Positions 22,531 through 33,463 are shown, counted from the first letter of the stretch. The stretch: DNA of 64,000 nucleotides from Strigamia acuminata (GCA_949358305.1 CASHSZ010000019.1:1-64000); one strand, 5' to 3'. Made by a program: numbers and translations. The notes: generated from the sequence alone by a model not told the origin.

Positions 22531-22540
22531 ACCCACTACT

Positions 22541-22546
22541 GACACT
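22541..22546. repeat. target-site duplication GACACT, right copy
   Basis: Directly follows the CCCACTACT terminus and continues into TTGAATGGTTTTTCTCC, the normal finger-linker sequence. Confidence 0.93.
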
Positions 22547-23411
22547 TGAATGGTTTTTCTCCACTATGGATTAATAAATGTTTTTTTAGAGCTCCACTTT
22601 GATTGCAGGAATAATCACACAAATGACACTTGAATGGCTTTTCTCCACTATGGATTAATAAATGTTTTTTTAGAGCTCCATTTTGATTGCAGGAATAATC
22701 ACACAAATTGCACTTGAATGGTTTTTCTCCACTATGGGTTAACAAATGCATTTTTAAATTACTATTTGAAGTACAGGAATAAGCACACAAATGGCACTTG
22801 AATGGTTTTTCTCCACTATGGGTTAATAAGTGCATTTTTAAATTACTATTTGTAGTACAGGAATAATCACACAAATGGCACTTGAATGGTTTTTCCCCAC
22901 TATGGGTTAACAAATGCATTTTTAAACTATTATTTGTAGTACAGGAATAATCACACAAATGGTACTTGAATGGTTTTTCCCCACTATGGGTTAACAAATG
23001 CATTTTTAAACTATTATTTGTAGTACAGGAATAATCACACAAATGACACTTGAATGGTTTTTCTCCACTATGGATTAATAAATGTTTTTTTAGAGCTCCA
23101 CTTTGATTGCAGGAATAATCACACAAATGACACTTGAATGGTTTTTCTCCACTATGGATTAATAAATGTTTTTTAAGAGCTCAACTTTCACTGCTGCAAT
23201 AATCACACAAATGGCACTTGAATGGTTTTTCTCCAGTATGAATTCTCGTATGGACAATCATGCGTTGTTTAAGCCGAAAAGAAAGTGAACATGTTTGACA
23301 TTGGTAAGGCTTTTCACCAGTGTGTTTGAGCATGTGATGTTTCAAAAGATAATAAGATGAACACGAATAGTCGCACAAATTGCAACTGTAATCCATCTTT
23401 TTTCTATCCAT
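22547..23411 (-). pseudogene. C2H2 zinc-finger gene, 5' part (10 fingers), with one in-frame TGA
   Basis: The ATG at 23411 ([10 protein letters not shown]) begins a protein closely related to the intact paralogue at 26670-27356. Two fingers (SSYYLL, RLKQRM) are followed by a third finger in which a Gly codon GGA has become TGA (23178-23180). The same frame then continues through seven more fingers to the palindrome insertion. Without the TGA and the insertion the gene would encode about 25 fingers in one exon, about 700 residues. As it stands only about 76 residues would be made. The upstream 500 bp are duplicated at 27357-27900, so the promoter is probably shared in type. Confidence 0.9.
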
Positions 23412-25057
23412 TTTAAATAGCAAGGTCGGTCAATGTTTGTTTCGGCGACTGACGCTCACTTTCTGCTGGCAGAAATCGCTGATCACACGGAAAATGGATG
23501 CACTCTCAACCCACAAGAAATTCAATGTTCCATAGATATTTGGACAGTCTTCAAGAACTAACAGATCGTAAAACAGTGAAAAGTAAATTTCCATGTCCTA
23601 ATTTCTTTAATGGCATCTCTTACCTCAATTCGTAGAATACAAATAAGCCTAACGATTCTCCAATTGTCTCAACTGTTAAAGCGCGCGCAACATGAGCGGA
23701 TCAGGGAATTGTGGGTAGTCAAGAATGACTGAACATATAGAGCCATCTCTTGAGCGTTAATTGTGACTATCTTGTCAAGAGGACGATAGTGTGGGATAAT
23801 AATCAACACTACACGCTCATTAGCTGCGATAATATTGGTTACAAATCTGACCAAACGGACATAATCCCGTTTGAATCAGGCGCCGATTTGAATATACTTT
23901 TAGGGAAAATTGTTTTACATTTAAAATAAATAATAAAAATCTAGCAGAACAAGCTAGCATTCGCCTAAATGAAGGTTAATTCCGGATAGACATTGCTGGA
24001 TTCGTTCTGTCTGCGGCGGAATTTTTTTTATTTTGTGCTGTTTATATGTAACTTTTAATTTTTTTTGTGTTATTTTTGAGTCTTTTTTGTTTTGTTTTAA
24101 GAAACAACACTCAAGTTCTCACAAAACAATAAACGGGTGGGAGTAGGGTGGGTCCTGTGAATCCTTCGAACCGTCGGTGGAATGACACGCAGCTATCATA
24201 TCATTCGCTACGCAAACTTCGCTTCACTCACAGTCAGCTGAGTTTACATTCCACCTCCCGTTCTACGGAATCCCAGGAGACTTCAGGGCAGGTTTACAGA
24301 AGTTCCTAATTAATTCTTGTTCTCAAAAACAATTTTTATTACCATTAAATATCACCTGCTTTAGTCAACACCGCAGCTTGAAATCATTAGTTTCTTCTTT
24401 TGTGCTTGACCTTTGATTTGTAAAATGAATGCCTAATTCATGGATGCGCATCGAGTTGTACTGGTTGAAACATTGTGTTTAATGCTGTTTGACCATTCTA
24501 ATTCAATCTCTGAAGATGTAGAATGCAGATTTTATGTGCAATATACTTTGAAAAGTTATAGTATAAATAATAAACAGAAAACAAATCGCCAAATAAACAA
24601 ATATAAAAATTATGCGAGTTTATCGGAGTAAATGGCAAACTTGTGATGGTTGTCCACTGCATTTGTTGTAGACTGACCAGGGTTAGGTTCAATGTCGATT
24701 GCTTTAATCATAACCTTGGAGCATGAAATTTTCACTTTGTCGTGGGCGGAATTGCGAATATCAAATGAAAATTATTATGGGAAAAAATAGCATTGAGAGT
24801 TTCTAATTTACACGTGCCCCATTTTTTCTTTGTTATTCAAAGCGAAATTGCTGACAAATGACTGGAAATTTTAATAAAATAATTGCAGAACTTCAGCTAA
24901 AAGACCGCAAATCATGTGTTGAATGGGCACTATGGTGAACATATTGAACAGTCATCTTCTTCTACTTCCATTGGATTCCAAACCAGAGGTAGGGTTTTAG
25001 AATTTAAAATTATCTAGTGTTTTTCTTTTTAATCTTTGATTTTGATGTATTTTTAGA
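23412..25057. other. intergenic region, first 500 bp duplicated upstream of the second finger gene
   Basis: 23424-23950 matches 27399-27900 (shared stretches include GGACAGTCTTCAA, CTTGTCAAGAGGACGATA and TTGGTTACAAATCTGACC). The rest is A/T-rich. It may hold missing 5' exons of the methyltransferase-like gene at 25058, but I could not find a Rossmann motif I. Confidence 0.5.
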
Positions 25058-25627
25058 AAAGCTGTGAGTACGGTAATTTGTACAATTTGCTTCGGCCGAG
25101 CGGGTCGTGTTTGCTCCTTTTTATTGCTCAATGTCCAATTTACGAAATGTACGAGCGGATTGCTAAGAATCAGAGATGGGTGCCTTACATGAATGTACAG
25201 CAAGAGAGTCTGGCGCGTTGCACAAGTATGTTTATTCGTTTTTTTTTTAAGTACTGGGAAAGATTTATACCGGTCCACCAGAAAAGCAACCGCAACCGCA
25301 ACCGATTTCAGATCAACGCTCGAAAATTGCGGTTTTCATGTTTTGAAATGTGCGGCACCAGAATTCAGTTACGATTACAAAAATCTCTATCATTTTCGGA
25401 GTAAGACATTTTTAATTTGAATGGATTAATCCACTACTTGATTTGTTTATTTATCTTTTTCAAACTTTGTGGAAGCAATTAATCCTTTCGTTCGTTTAAT
25501 GTCCGAAGAAGATAAAAACGATTTCATGCTTGATTGCTTGTTGGAATTGCAGCTGATGAAGAAGCTATTCTTTGAAGGAAAATTTGTCGTCAAATACAAT
25601 GTACTCATTGCACATGCTCAGAAATAA
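25058..25627 (+). pseudogene. JHAMT-like methyltransferase, C-terminal part, incomplete
   Basis: After an acceptor (TTTTTAG, ending about 25057) the frame reads NLYNLLRPSGSCLLLFIAQ, then PIYEMYERIAKNQRWVPYM. This is the pattern after motif III of juvenile-hormone acid methyltransferases (LLKPGG.. LLLF.A.NPI...Y, W..YM). A second block in another frame (about 25265-25400, DFRSTLENCGFHVLKC) corresponds to the family's C-terminal LLE..GF.V segment, and ends at a GTAAGA donor. The last exon (25476-25627, INPFVRLM to the stop) matches the NPFV region. The junction between the first two blocks is uncertain: a GTATGT donor is present, but no acceptor gives a normal-sized intron in phase. The N-terminal SAM-binding half is not visible. 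It is either a decayed copy or a gene whose 5' exons I missed. Confidence 0.6.
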
Positions 25628-25744
25628 ATTATAACCAAATACAGTACATCATCAGTTCTGTATAACCTACGTCAACAGTTCTGTATGGGTATTTTTGCGC
25701 AGGCGTAACAAAAATGTCGTCTGCATATGCGCATCAGGCTTGAA

Positions 25745-26470
25745 GCAGAGTGGATTAAACAAATTGAAGCAAATTTTTGAGTTAAACACAAAAACAAAAT
25801 GTCATTTGAAATAAAATTAGAAGAAAAATAAAACAGCTTTTAATTTCATTTCTTACAAGTTTTGGGGAGAAATAATAAATTGGAAATGAAATGAGAAAGA
25901 TGTACAGAAACGGCAGATTTTGTTTCATGGATGAAACAAATTAAAACAAATTTCAGTTTTCTTAAATTTGAGTTGAACGCAAAATGCAATTTCAAATACA
26001 GAACTTTCAATGCAGAAATAAATAAATAAAGGCAGAAACAAATAAATGAATGGAGAAATAAATACAGAAATGCAGAAATAATAACACGTATTCATGGCAA
26101 GCAGGATTCCATTCAACCTTATTTTTTATTTTTACCAGTAATACTTTTACCGGGAAAATTTTCGACCCGGTTGAAAGGAATTCTGATAAAAAATGTTTAT
26201 AATTTATAATAGTTATTTTTAGAAATCAAATTGAAATGCCTTAATGCACCAATAAAAACAGAAATTAAACCGTTTTGAATTTCAGAATACAGGAATATGC
26301 ACACAAATAGCACTTGAATTGTTTTCTCTCGTGTAGGTTAATAAATGTTTATTTAAATCATCACTTCGAGTCGAAGAGAAGACACACAAATGGCAGACAA
26401 AAATTACATGGTTTTTCTCTGATATGAATTTTTAAATAAATTTTCAAATTCCCATTTCGATTCCAAGATA
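25745..26470 (-). pseudogene. zinc-finger locus relic (decayed fingers plus flank)
   Basis: 26280-26460 still shows finger-like pieces on the minus strand (CACACAAAT..CACTTGAA linkers) with frame breaks. 25745-26110 matches 31410-31740 over several hundred bases, and 26340-26440 matches 31860-31950. It is a remnant of an additional duplicated zinc-finger copy. Confidence 0.6.
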
Positions 26471-26669
26471 AACCACAGGTTGTTTGTGTGTCGCTCACGA
26501 TAAAAAATCGGAAATAAAACGAGAAAAATATACAATCACAGCAAGTAGCAGGTTTTGATTTGCGGATGAAAGAAATTGAAACAAATTTTTTGAGTTGAAA
26601 ACATCAACAAAATGTCGTTTAAATAAAATTAGTATTACAGAATTATGAACTGAATGAACAATGTGATTA

Positions 26670-27356
26670 TTACTTTGTATGCTTTGATAAATGTTTTTTA
26701 AAAGTATCATTTCGAATACAAGAATAAGCACACAAAGGGCACTTAAATGGCTTTTTTCGAGTATGGATTAATAAATGTGTTTTTAGAGATCCACTTTGAC
26801 TGCTAGAATAATCACAGAAATGGCACTTGAATGGTTTTTCTCCAGTATGGGTTAATAAATGTTTTTTTAGAGATTCACTTTGACTGCAGGAATAATCACA
26901 CAAATTGCACTTGAATGGTTTTTCTCCAGTATGGGTTAACAAGTGCTTTTTTAAACTACTACTTGTAGTACAGGAATAATCACACAAATGGCACGTGAAT
27001 GGTTTTTCTCCAGTATGGATTAATAAATGTGTTTTTAGATTTCCACTTTGACTGCTGGAATAATCACAAAAATGGCACTTGAAAGGTTTTTCTCCAGTAT
27101 GGATTAATAAATGTCTCTTTAAATTTCCATATTCACTGCTAGAATAATCACACAAATGGCACTTGAATGGTTTTTCTCCCGTATGAATTCTCATGTGGAC
27201 AATCATGCGTTGTTTCAGCCGAAAGGAAAGTGAACATGTTTGACATTGGAAAGGCTTTTCTCCAGTGTGTTTGAGCATGTGATGTTTCAAGAGATAATAA
27301 GATGAACACGAATAGTCGCACAAATTGCAACTGTAATCCTTGTTTTTTCTTTCCAT
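26670..27356 (-). CDS. C2H2 zinc-finger protein, 8 fingers, intact
   Basis: The ATG at 27356 (MERKNKDYSC) is chosen because it aligns with the ATG of the broken paralogue; upstream in-frame codons include a TTG but no ATG. The product has 228 residues and eight C2H2 fingers with TGEKPF linkers, and ends in a short KHLSKHTK tail. Finger 1 (SSYYLL) and finger 2 (RLKQRM) are nearly the same as in the broken gene, and the last finger also matches, so the two differ mainly by expansion of the middle fingers. It is probably a nuclear DNA-binding protein; no KRAB, ZAD or BTB domain is present. Confidence 0.88.
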   Translation of the reverse strand: MERKNKDYSCNLCDYSCSSYYLLKHHMLKHTGEKPFQCQTCSLSFRLKQRMIVHMRIHTGEKPFKCHLCDYSSSEYGNLKRHLLIHTGEKPFKCHFCDYSSSQSGNLKTHLLIHTGEKPFTCHLCDYSCTTSSSLKKHLLTHTGEKPFKCNLCDYSCSQSESLKKHLLTHTGEKPFKCHFCDYSSSQSGSLKTHLLIHTRKKPFKCPLCAYSCIRNDTFKKHLSKHTK

Positions 27357-28032
27357 TTTAAATAGAATAATAACGGGATTTATAGCTAGGTCGGTCAATA
27401 TTGTTTCGGCGTCTGGCGCTCACTTTCTGCTGGCAGAAGTCGCTGATTACACGTAAAATGAATGCCCTCTCAACCTACAAGAAATTCAATGTCCCGTAGA
27501 TATTTGGACAGTCTTCAACACTTAACAGATCATAAAATAGTGAAAAATAAGTCTCCATGTCCTAATTTGTTTAGTGGCATGTCTTACGTACCTCAATTCG
27601 TTGAATTCAAATAAGCCTAACGATTCTCCATTTGTCTCAACTGTAAAAGCTCGCGCAACATGAGCGGATAAGGGAATTGTGGGTAGTCAAGAATGACTAA
27701 ACACGTAGAGCCATCTTTTGAGCATTAACTGTGACTATCTTGTCAAGAGGACGATACTGAGGGATAATCAACATTACACGCTCATTAATTGCGATAATAT
27801 TGGTTACAAATCTGACCAAACGGACGTAATCCCGTTCGAATAAGGCGCCATTTTGAATATATTTTTTAGGAAAATTGTTTTATATTTAAAATAAATAGTA
27901 AATATCTATTTAAAAATAAAATAAATTCGAATTTCGTAAAAATACAAATTTCTTCTTCAAACAAATTAATAAATACACTGAAATGTACTAATTAAATATG
28001 AAAAACAGTTGCAGGAAAATGAAGTGAAAGAA
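27357..28032. other. upstream region of the intact finger gene (duplicated)
   Basis: 27399-27900 is the duplicate of 23424-23950. The remainder is A/T-rich up to the solo LTR. No gene is seen. Confidence 0.5.
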
Positions 28033-28036
28033 AGGG

Positions 28037-28854
28037 TGTCGCGTCCTACCTGCTGATAGGTTTAAAGAGCTGACGTGTATTACTTTACCTGTGATCCTAC
28101 TAAATATGTAAATTACCCAAATGAATACTAAGTATATGTAAATGAACAAACAGGTTTATTCAATAGGCGTAAGCCTTAAAATACACTCAGTATAAAACTA
28201 GAGTCGACTTGGTCAGAGTCGAACAAAGGATTTCCCAAGATGGCGTCGTCGGTTCCGCGTGGTCGGCGGAACAAAGGCGGCGTCTCGAGTTGTCGTAAAT
28301 TCGTCACGGATTCGTCGTTCACGGACGCGGTGGAATGCTCTTTCGAGACTTCTATCCGTGCCTGTTGTCTAGGGGTTGGTTTTAGCGTCGCAAGGCTCTG
28401 TCCAGAAACGTGGAGTTTCTTACAGGGCACTCGGACACTTCGTAATGAAATAACCGTGGGTCGGTTATTCGGTGTGAATCCACAAGGGTTATTTTCCTGC
28501 TTTTGCGGGGAAATAACACACAGTGTAAATTCGTGAGAGTTACAGTTGCACTGGAATCAGCGGTCCTCGATCAATCCTAACTTGTATTTGAAGTTGGCCT
28601 GACGGTGAGGTAGTTGCTGTGTTCTTGGTGTCGTTTGTGTAAGTTCTGCTTCTAGGGCGCGAAACTCTACCTGATATAGGCCAGGGTGAGGGGCCTGGCT
28701 CGGCCAATGGGGGCCGGCCACGCGTCACCTCACCCCCTCGGGGCACGTGCTTCCCAGGGGGGGAAGGCGGAGCCAACGCGAGGGAACTGACCTTTCCTAG
28801 TGACTCATGCGGATGGCGCCCACTGGAGGGGCGACCACCCGCAGGGTCACCACA
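28037..28854 (-). mobile_element. solo LTR, copy 1 (818 bp), TSD AGGG
   Basis: It starts TGTCGCGTCC and ends GGGTCACCACA on the plus strand (TG...CA), and AGGG flanks it at 28033-28036 and 28855-28858. On the minus strand there is a CCAAT-type box and a TATATCA promoter-like stretch near 28680 and an AATAAA near 28160, so the LTR reads on the minus strand. A homologous 819-bp copy with its own TSD is at 40173-40991. No internal element sequence adjoins either copy. Confidence 0.85.
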
Positions 28855-29280
28855 AGGGGCATTGCAGTTTACTATTATTATTATTTTTTTTAGTTTGGAT
28901 ATACAAAAATTGGACGCTGGATGGGATAATGATAGCTAATTGGATAAATGGTGGCATCTGGGGAAAGGAAATGTGTTTAGAAAATGTTTAACATGCAGGA
29001 AGCCAAGTTGAAAAATGTAAATGAAGTGATAGTTGACGTAGTAATGAGTGGTTGCATTGAGAAAAGTTGGAATATCTTTGGAAGCTTATTGCGAAAAACA
29101 TTTAAGAAAATGGTACGGTAACGGTATATCCATAAGAAATCGATATGAATCGAGCCTCATCTCCTAAGTCTGAACATCATTTCTTCAAATTTACACATGC
29201 GCAATACAGAACCTCGTTGAACACAAGTCAGCTGCTAGTGGAGATCGAAAACACCCGAGTTAATTCAATTTTACAGGCAC
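28855..29280. other. spacer between solo LTR and gypsy remnant
   Basis: A/T-rich, with a short ATT repeat near 28875. No gene is seen. Confidence 0.4.
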
Positions 29281-30181
29281 AGAGTCGCATTTTCTACCCA
29301 CGATTCATTTCTGTTCCTGTCCGATCGTCTGGTGATTCCTGAGCAACTTCGTCGTGCTGTCTTGACGGAATTGCATGCGGGCATTCCGGGATCGTTCGCA
29401 CCAAATCGCTCGCTCGAGCGACGGTTTGGTGGCCCTCCATCGATCGCGATGTCGAGATGATGGTTCGTTCTTGCAACGTGTGCCAACGCGCACTTGCTGA
29501 TTCGCCCGGGACGTCTGACATTCGTTGGCCTATACCAGACGAGATTTGGGGGCGCGTCCACTTCGACTTCGCGGGTCCCTTTCCCGGCAAATCGTTCCTT
29601 TTGGCCGTGGATGCTCGGACCAAGGTGTGCGAAGCTCGAGCAATGTCGACGACGACTGCCAAAGTGACTATAGACGTATTGAAATGTAGGTTTGAGCGCC
29701 ATGGACTGCCAATCCACATCCATACGGACAACGGCGTTTTACTTACGTCTGCCAAATTCACTGATTTTATGGCTAAAAATGGGATCCGCCACACACGTTT
29801 GCCGCCATTCCATCCGGCCACTAATGAAGCAGTCGGGGGAATCGTCAAGGCGTTTAAGGCGCAAGTGGGAAATTTTTTAACTTAAAGTTAACCCTTTCAG
29901 AAGCTGTCTGTCAATTCCTGATCGCTTACTGTTCTACGTCGCACGTCACCACTCGGACCTCGCCAGCTGAAGCGTTTTTGCAACGCACGCTAAGAACTCG
30001 CCTCCACCTCCTCAACCCACGTCTGATGCTGGAACCGACTACGATCGAAACAAACCGCTCGTTCGAACCAGGAGAACTCGTTTACGCACGGGATTATTTA
30101 CATGCGACTCGATGGGTATCCAGCATAATTTCGGCCAAAACGTCGTCAACTAAACGTAAACGCATATTTGTTATAGTGTAA
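29280..30181 (+). pseudogene. gypsy-type integrase remnant (frameshifted)
   Basis: The reading starts in an H2C2 region (VIPEQLRRAVLTELHAG), shifts frame near the CTCGCTCGAGCGACGG stretch, and continues with CNVCQRA and a catalytic core: Asp in VHFDFAG, Asp in HTDNG and Glu in TNEAVGG (about 29560-29840). A second frameshift near 29875 follows, after which LSEAVCQFLIAYCSTSH and TRTSPAEAFLQR are the usual next segments. It is a dead copy of the K02A2.6-like gypsy type. A second fragment of the same family is at 58785-59071. Confidence 0.8.
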
Positions 30182-30267
30182 TGATTGATTCATGTGTTTA
30201 TTGTTAACTTTGATTTTATTTTATCGCATTGTTTGATTTATTTATTGATGGAACATTAATGGGGAAA

Positions 30268-30428
30268 TGATGCTGTGATTTTGCTTCACTGCATTACTGA
30301 TGTTTTGATTGACAGCTTGTCACGAGCGCTGTACCTCCAGCGCCACCTGCGTAAAAGTTCCAGAATAAAACTCACTTGTAATTCCAATGACTATAATAGC
30401 TGACCTGTTCTTGACCACTGTTACAACA
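30268..30428 (+). repeat. possible short 3' LTR of the gypsy remnant
   Basis: A purine run GGGGAAA precedes TGATGCTGTG, an AATAAA lies near 30364, and the stretch ends TGTTACAACA. The position after the integrase fits, but no second LTR copy is present to confirm it. Confidence 0.3.
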
Positions 30429-32035
30429 CGAATTACCTATTTACTAGGTAGTAGTTGATACATACTACTTACAAATTACAATAACATATGTCTTATGTTA
30501 GATTCGTTGATATCAACACCCCACAATTTTATCAACTGGGTGTAAATGGAGCTAGTAAATATTAAATGCCATGGAGGGAAAAACGAACAGCCTGATGCAG
30601 CGAAGCCGTTCTCGAACAGATAACACGTACATTTTGCAATATGGGATCGGCTTCTCTGCGGCACGCTGTTGCTAAGTGACGGGGCAGGAATTTATCTTGC
30701 GTGGCTACGGTTGAATTTTTTTTCCGACCTTAAAGGTGAGTGGATTTTTTGTACAAGTATTTTATGAAAGAGTATAATAAAAAATCATTATTCCTGCACT
30801 TAAAATGTAAAAACATAAAAACCAGTTTTAAGAACGAAAATTAAATCCAATCAATCGACAAAACCTCTTAAACGCCCCTACAATTGGATAACAACTTTAA
30901 AATTCTTCTTTCCATAGGTTCATTCGATTTGCACGTCTACACTAACCACTCAAGCACCGAGCAAGTGTGTCTTCTATCTTTCAGCACCTCTCCGTACACC
31001 GTGAGGAAACAAGCGTCAGCTACATGACTCAAGTCATCACTCAATAGCACTATTATCTACTGTACACATAATCAAAGACTAATCATGAATTAATAAAGTT
31101 AAATTACTACAATTTTAAACATCGTCTATTAATTTTTAAGGTTTTTACAGTTCATTTACAACACATGAGGTTTACAGATTTATGTAAAGGTTTTAAAAGT
31201 GTAATAAAATTGGAAATTAAGCGAGAGATTTATGATTTCCGAACTTTTCAAGTAATACGAAATGCAAAAATCGAGCATTTTGAATTTAAGAATTGTGAAG
31301 AAGGTGAATTTTTTCATTTTTGTAAGCCCGGTTAAATGTTTATTCGATGTATCATTTTGGTAACAGGAATAATTACTCAAATAACACTTGGGTGGATTTT
31401 GAGCAGGTTTTGATTTGTGGATTAAACAAATTGAAGCAAATTTTTCAGTTAAAAACAAAAACAAAATGTCATTTGAAAGAAAATTAGAAGAAAAAAAAAC
31501 AGCTTTTAATTTTATTTCTTACAAGTTTTGGAAGGAAATAATAAATTGGAAATGAAATGAGAAAAATGAACAGAAATGGCAAATTTAGCTTCGTGGATGA
31601 AACAAATTAAAACACGTTTCAGTTTTCTTAAATTTGAGTTTAACACAAAATGCAATTTCAAATACAGAACTTTCAATGCATAAATAAAACAATAAATACA
31701 GAAATATAAACACGTATTCATGTTAAGCAGAATTCCATTCAACCTTACTTTTATTACTAGGAAGATTTTCTACACGGAAAATTTTAAACCCGGTTGAAAG
31801 AAATTCTGATAAAAAGAAATTTATATAATAGTTATTTTTAAAAATCAAATTAAAACGCCTCACTTCAAGTCGAAGAAAAGGCACACAAATGGCACACAAA
31901 AATTACATGGGTTTTCTCTCATGAATTTTTAAATGAATTTTAAATTCCCATTTTGATAAGGAATGTCGAAATAGAAACGTTTATTACACGTGATTACGGC
32001 ACGTAGAAGCGACGTGCCGCCCAGAGTCGTGACCG
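30429..32035. other. intergenic with zinc-finger relics
   Basis: 31320-31410 (minus) retains one broken terminal finger (CYLSNYSCYQNDTSNKHL); 31410-31740 and 31860-31950 match the relic at 25745-26460. 30429-31150 shows nothing I recognise. Confidence 0.5.
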
Positions 32036-32041
32036 TATAAA
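32036..32041 (+). promoter_or_regulatory. TATA box upstream of the PABPN1-like copy
   Basis: TATAAA, 74 bp upstream of ATG 32115, with a C/A-rich leader between. This is unusual for a processed retrocopy, which normally arrives without a promoter. Confidence 0.55.
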
Positions 32042-32114
32042 ACACCCTTTGAGTTAACACAGCATTTCAAGTTGCAAGCACCAAACATCACTTCACTCAC
32101 CAATCCAAATAGAA

Positions 32115-32712
32115 ATGGCGAACTTTTGCCAAAATGTTGAGGAATTTGAAGAGAATCTGCTTAAGGGTGACAACTGTGATATCGAGGTGGCGGACGAAGA
32201 TGATCTTCTTAGAGAAGATGAAGTAGTTGTTGCGGGCGGAAGAAATAAAAGCTTTGGAGCGGAAATTGGAAGAAGAACGTGCGAAATTGAAACAAACGCA
32301 AATAGATTTAGCAAATCGATATCTACCGATAGACAAGAATGAATTGGATTCGCGGTCCGTCTACGTCGGAAATGTCAATTACGGCGCGACGAGCGAGGAG
32401 TTGGAACAATATTTCGTGGGGTGCGGAGCAGTCAATAGAGTGACCATTTTGATCAATAAGTTGAGTGGCCATCCCAAGGGATTTGCGTTCATTGAATTTC
32501 AGTATGTGGATTCGGTGTCAGTTGCCGTCGTTCTGAATGCCACTGTTTTTCGGGGAAGGGAAATTAGAGTTTGCCCGAAACGAACAAATCGACCTGGAAT
32601 TTATTCGGCCACAAACCCGTCCATGGAACCTGCTAGACGCCCATTCAGAGGTGGTGGGTTTGGTCTGAAACGGAATCCGAAATACAGATATGTCAGGACT
32701 ACGCCGTACTAA
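32115..32712 (+). pseudogene. PABPN1-like RRM protein, intronless, one frameshift
   Basis: ATG 32115 opens an acidic N-terminus (about 38 codons). Near 32227 the frame must shift by one base to continue as AEEIKALERKLEEERAKLKQ (coiled coil), then an RRM with RNP2 VYVGNV and RNP1 KGFAFIEF, then KRTNRPGI and a Gly/Arg-rich tail ending at TAA 32712. The order acidic region, coiled coil, RRM, KRTNRPG is that of nuclear poly(A)-binding protein 2 (PABPN1), which controls poly(A) tail length. The lack of introns suggests a retrocopy. A single-base sequencing error is an alternative to true inactivation. Confidence 0.8.
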
Positions 32713-33463
32713 CGTGAGATGAGACGAATCCATCAATTTTTATTTCCAGTTTGTCAAATTATTCTTTTTTTAGTTTTCTTTTTAATTTAAATGGTTTTTC
32801 CCGTTTTTCCCGGCCATAAATTTGTTCCCAGTCCAGCCCTGGTGACCACACTCTTCGAGGGTCGCTACAAATTGTGGCGATAGAAGTACTTTTGTGATGT
32901 TTTTGTAGAAAACACATTTTAGATTTTTTTTAAATAGTAATTTAACGTAATACAGATTTTGATTTTTAATTGGTTAAACATTTTTTTATGGAAAAAAGTT
33001 TATTTTAATATTGATAATGTAAAAAAAAAATGAAATAAAAACTTTAAAAATATTTGGACGGATACGAACGGATTTAGAAACGTCGAAACTTGAAAGGACT
33101 AAAAATCCAATGAAATAATTAATTATGAAGATTGGTTCTGTATTTAGGATAAACGCGTGTTTATTCAAATGTAAACCCCGTAGACTTTACTCCTCACGAT
33201 GGAACGTTGCGCGTTGAAGGCACGCTGGCTTGTTTGATGAGATGGGTATTTCCGATGGTCGTTTTCTCATTAATCTGTAGTAATTTGTTTCGTTTACCTT
33301 CAATTTCAGTGCGAGAATTTGTTTTACCGATGCTCAAAGCTGCGTTTTAGTCACAAACTGGAAATGTCCAAGTCACGGTAAATTGTGCACGATTCAGGCA
33401 GAAAAGGCGGACATTTTGGCTTTGGTTGTATTCCCGATGCTTTTATCTACTTTAATTTGTTTC
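32713..33463. other. intergenic, left flank of BEL insertion
   Basis: A/T-rich. An acceptor-like TTTCAATTTCAG at about 33308 is followed by a possible exon-like stretch (GCGAGAATTTGTTTTACC), but no gene model can be supported. Confidence 0.35.

Larger units (their letters stand above)
8291..22540. mobile_element. giant palindromic element (14,250 bp) with AG...CT ends and 6-bp TSD
   Basis: The left arm (8291-15392) and the right arm (15422-22540) are inverted copies about 99% identical by eye, separated by a 29-bp spacer. The ends are AGTAGTGGGTTTATGGGG and its complement, so the termini read AG...CT, and they are flanked by GACACT on both sides. Polintons/Mavericks are known to start with AG and to make 6-bp duplications. 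Each arm carries, from end to centre, G-rich repeats, a 120-bp tandem repeat, gene A (inward), a 2.5-kb satellite, gene B and gene C (both outward). I find no integrase, polymerase B, ATPase, protease, capsid or transposase. The TSD and the exact frame restoration of the interrupted gene argue against an assembly artefact. It may be a non-autonomous Polinton relative or an unrelated giant foldback element. Confidence 0.9.

Noticed and set aside
8291-22540. The palindrome as an assembly or amplification artefact (missed adapter, snap-back chimera).
   Set aside because: A 6-bp duplication at both outer ends, exact frame restoration of the interrupted gene, different finger sequences on the two sides, and real differences between arms are not expected from an artefact. 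Collapse or expansion of the satellites cannot be excluded.
8291-22540. A classical autonomous Polinton/Maverick.
   Set aside because: No polymerase B, retroviral-type integrase, A32-like ATPase, protease or capsid frame is present in either arm.
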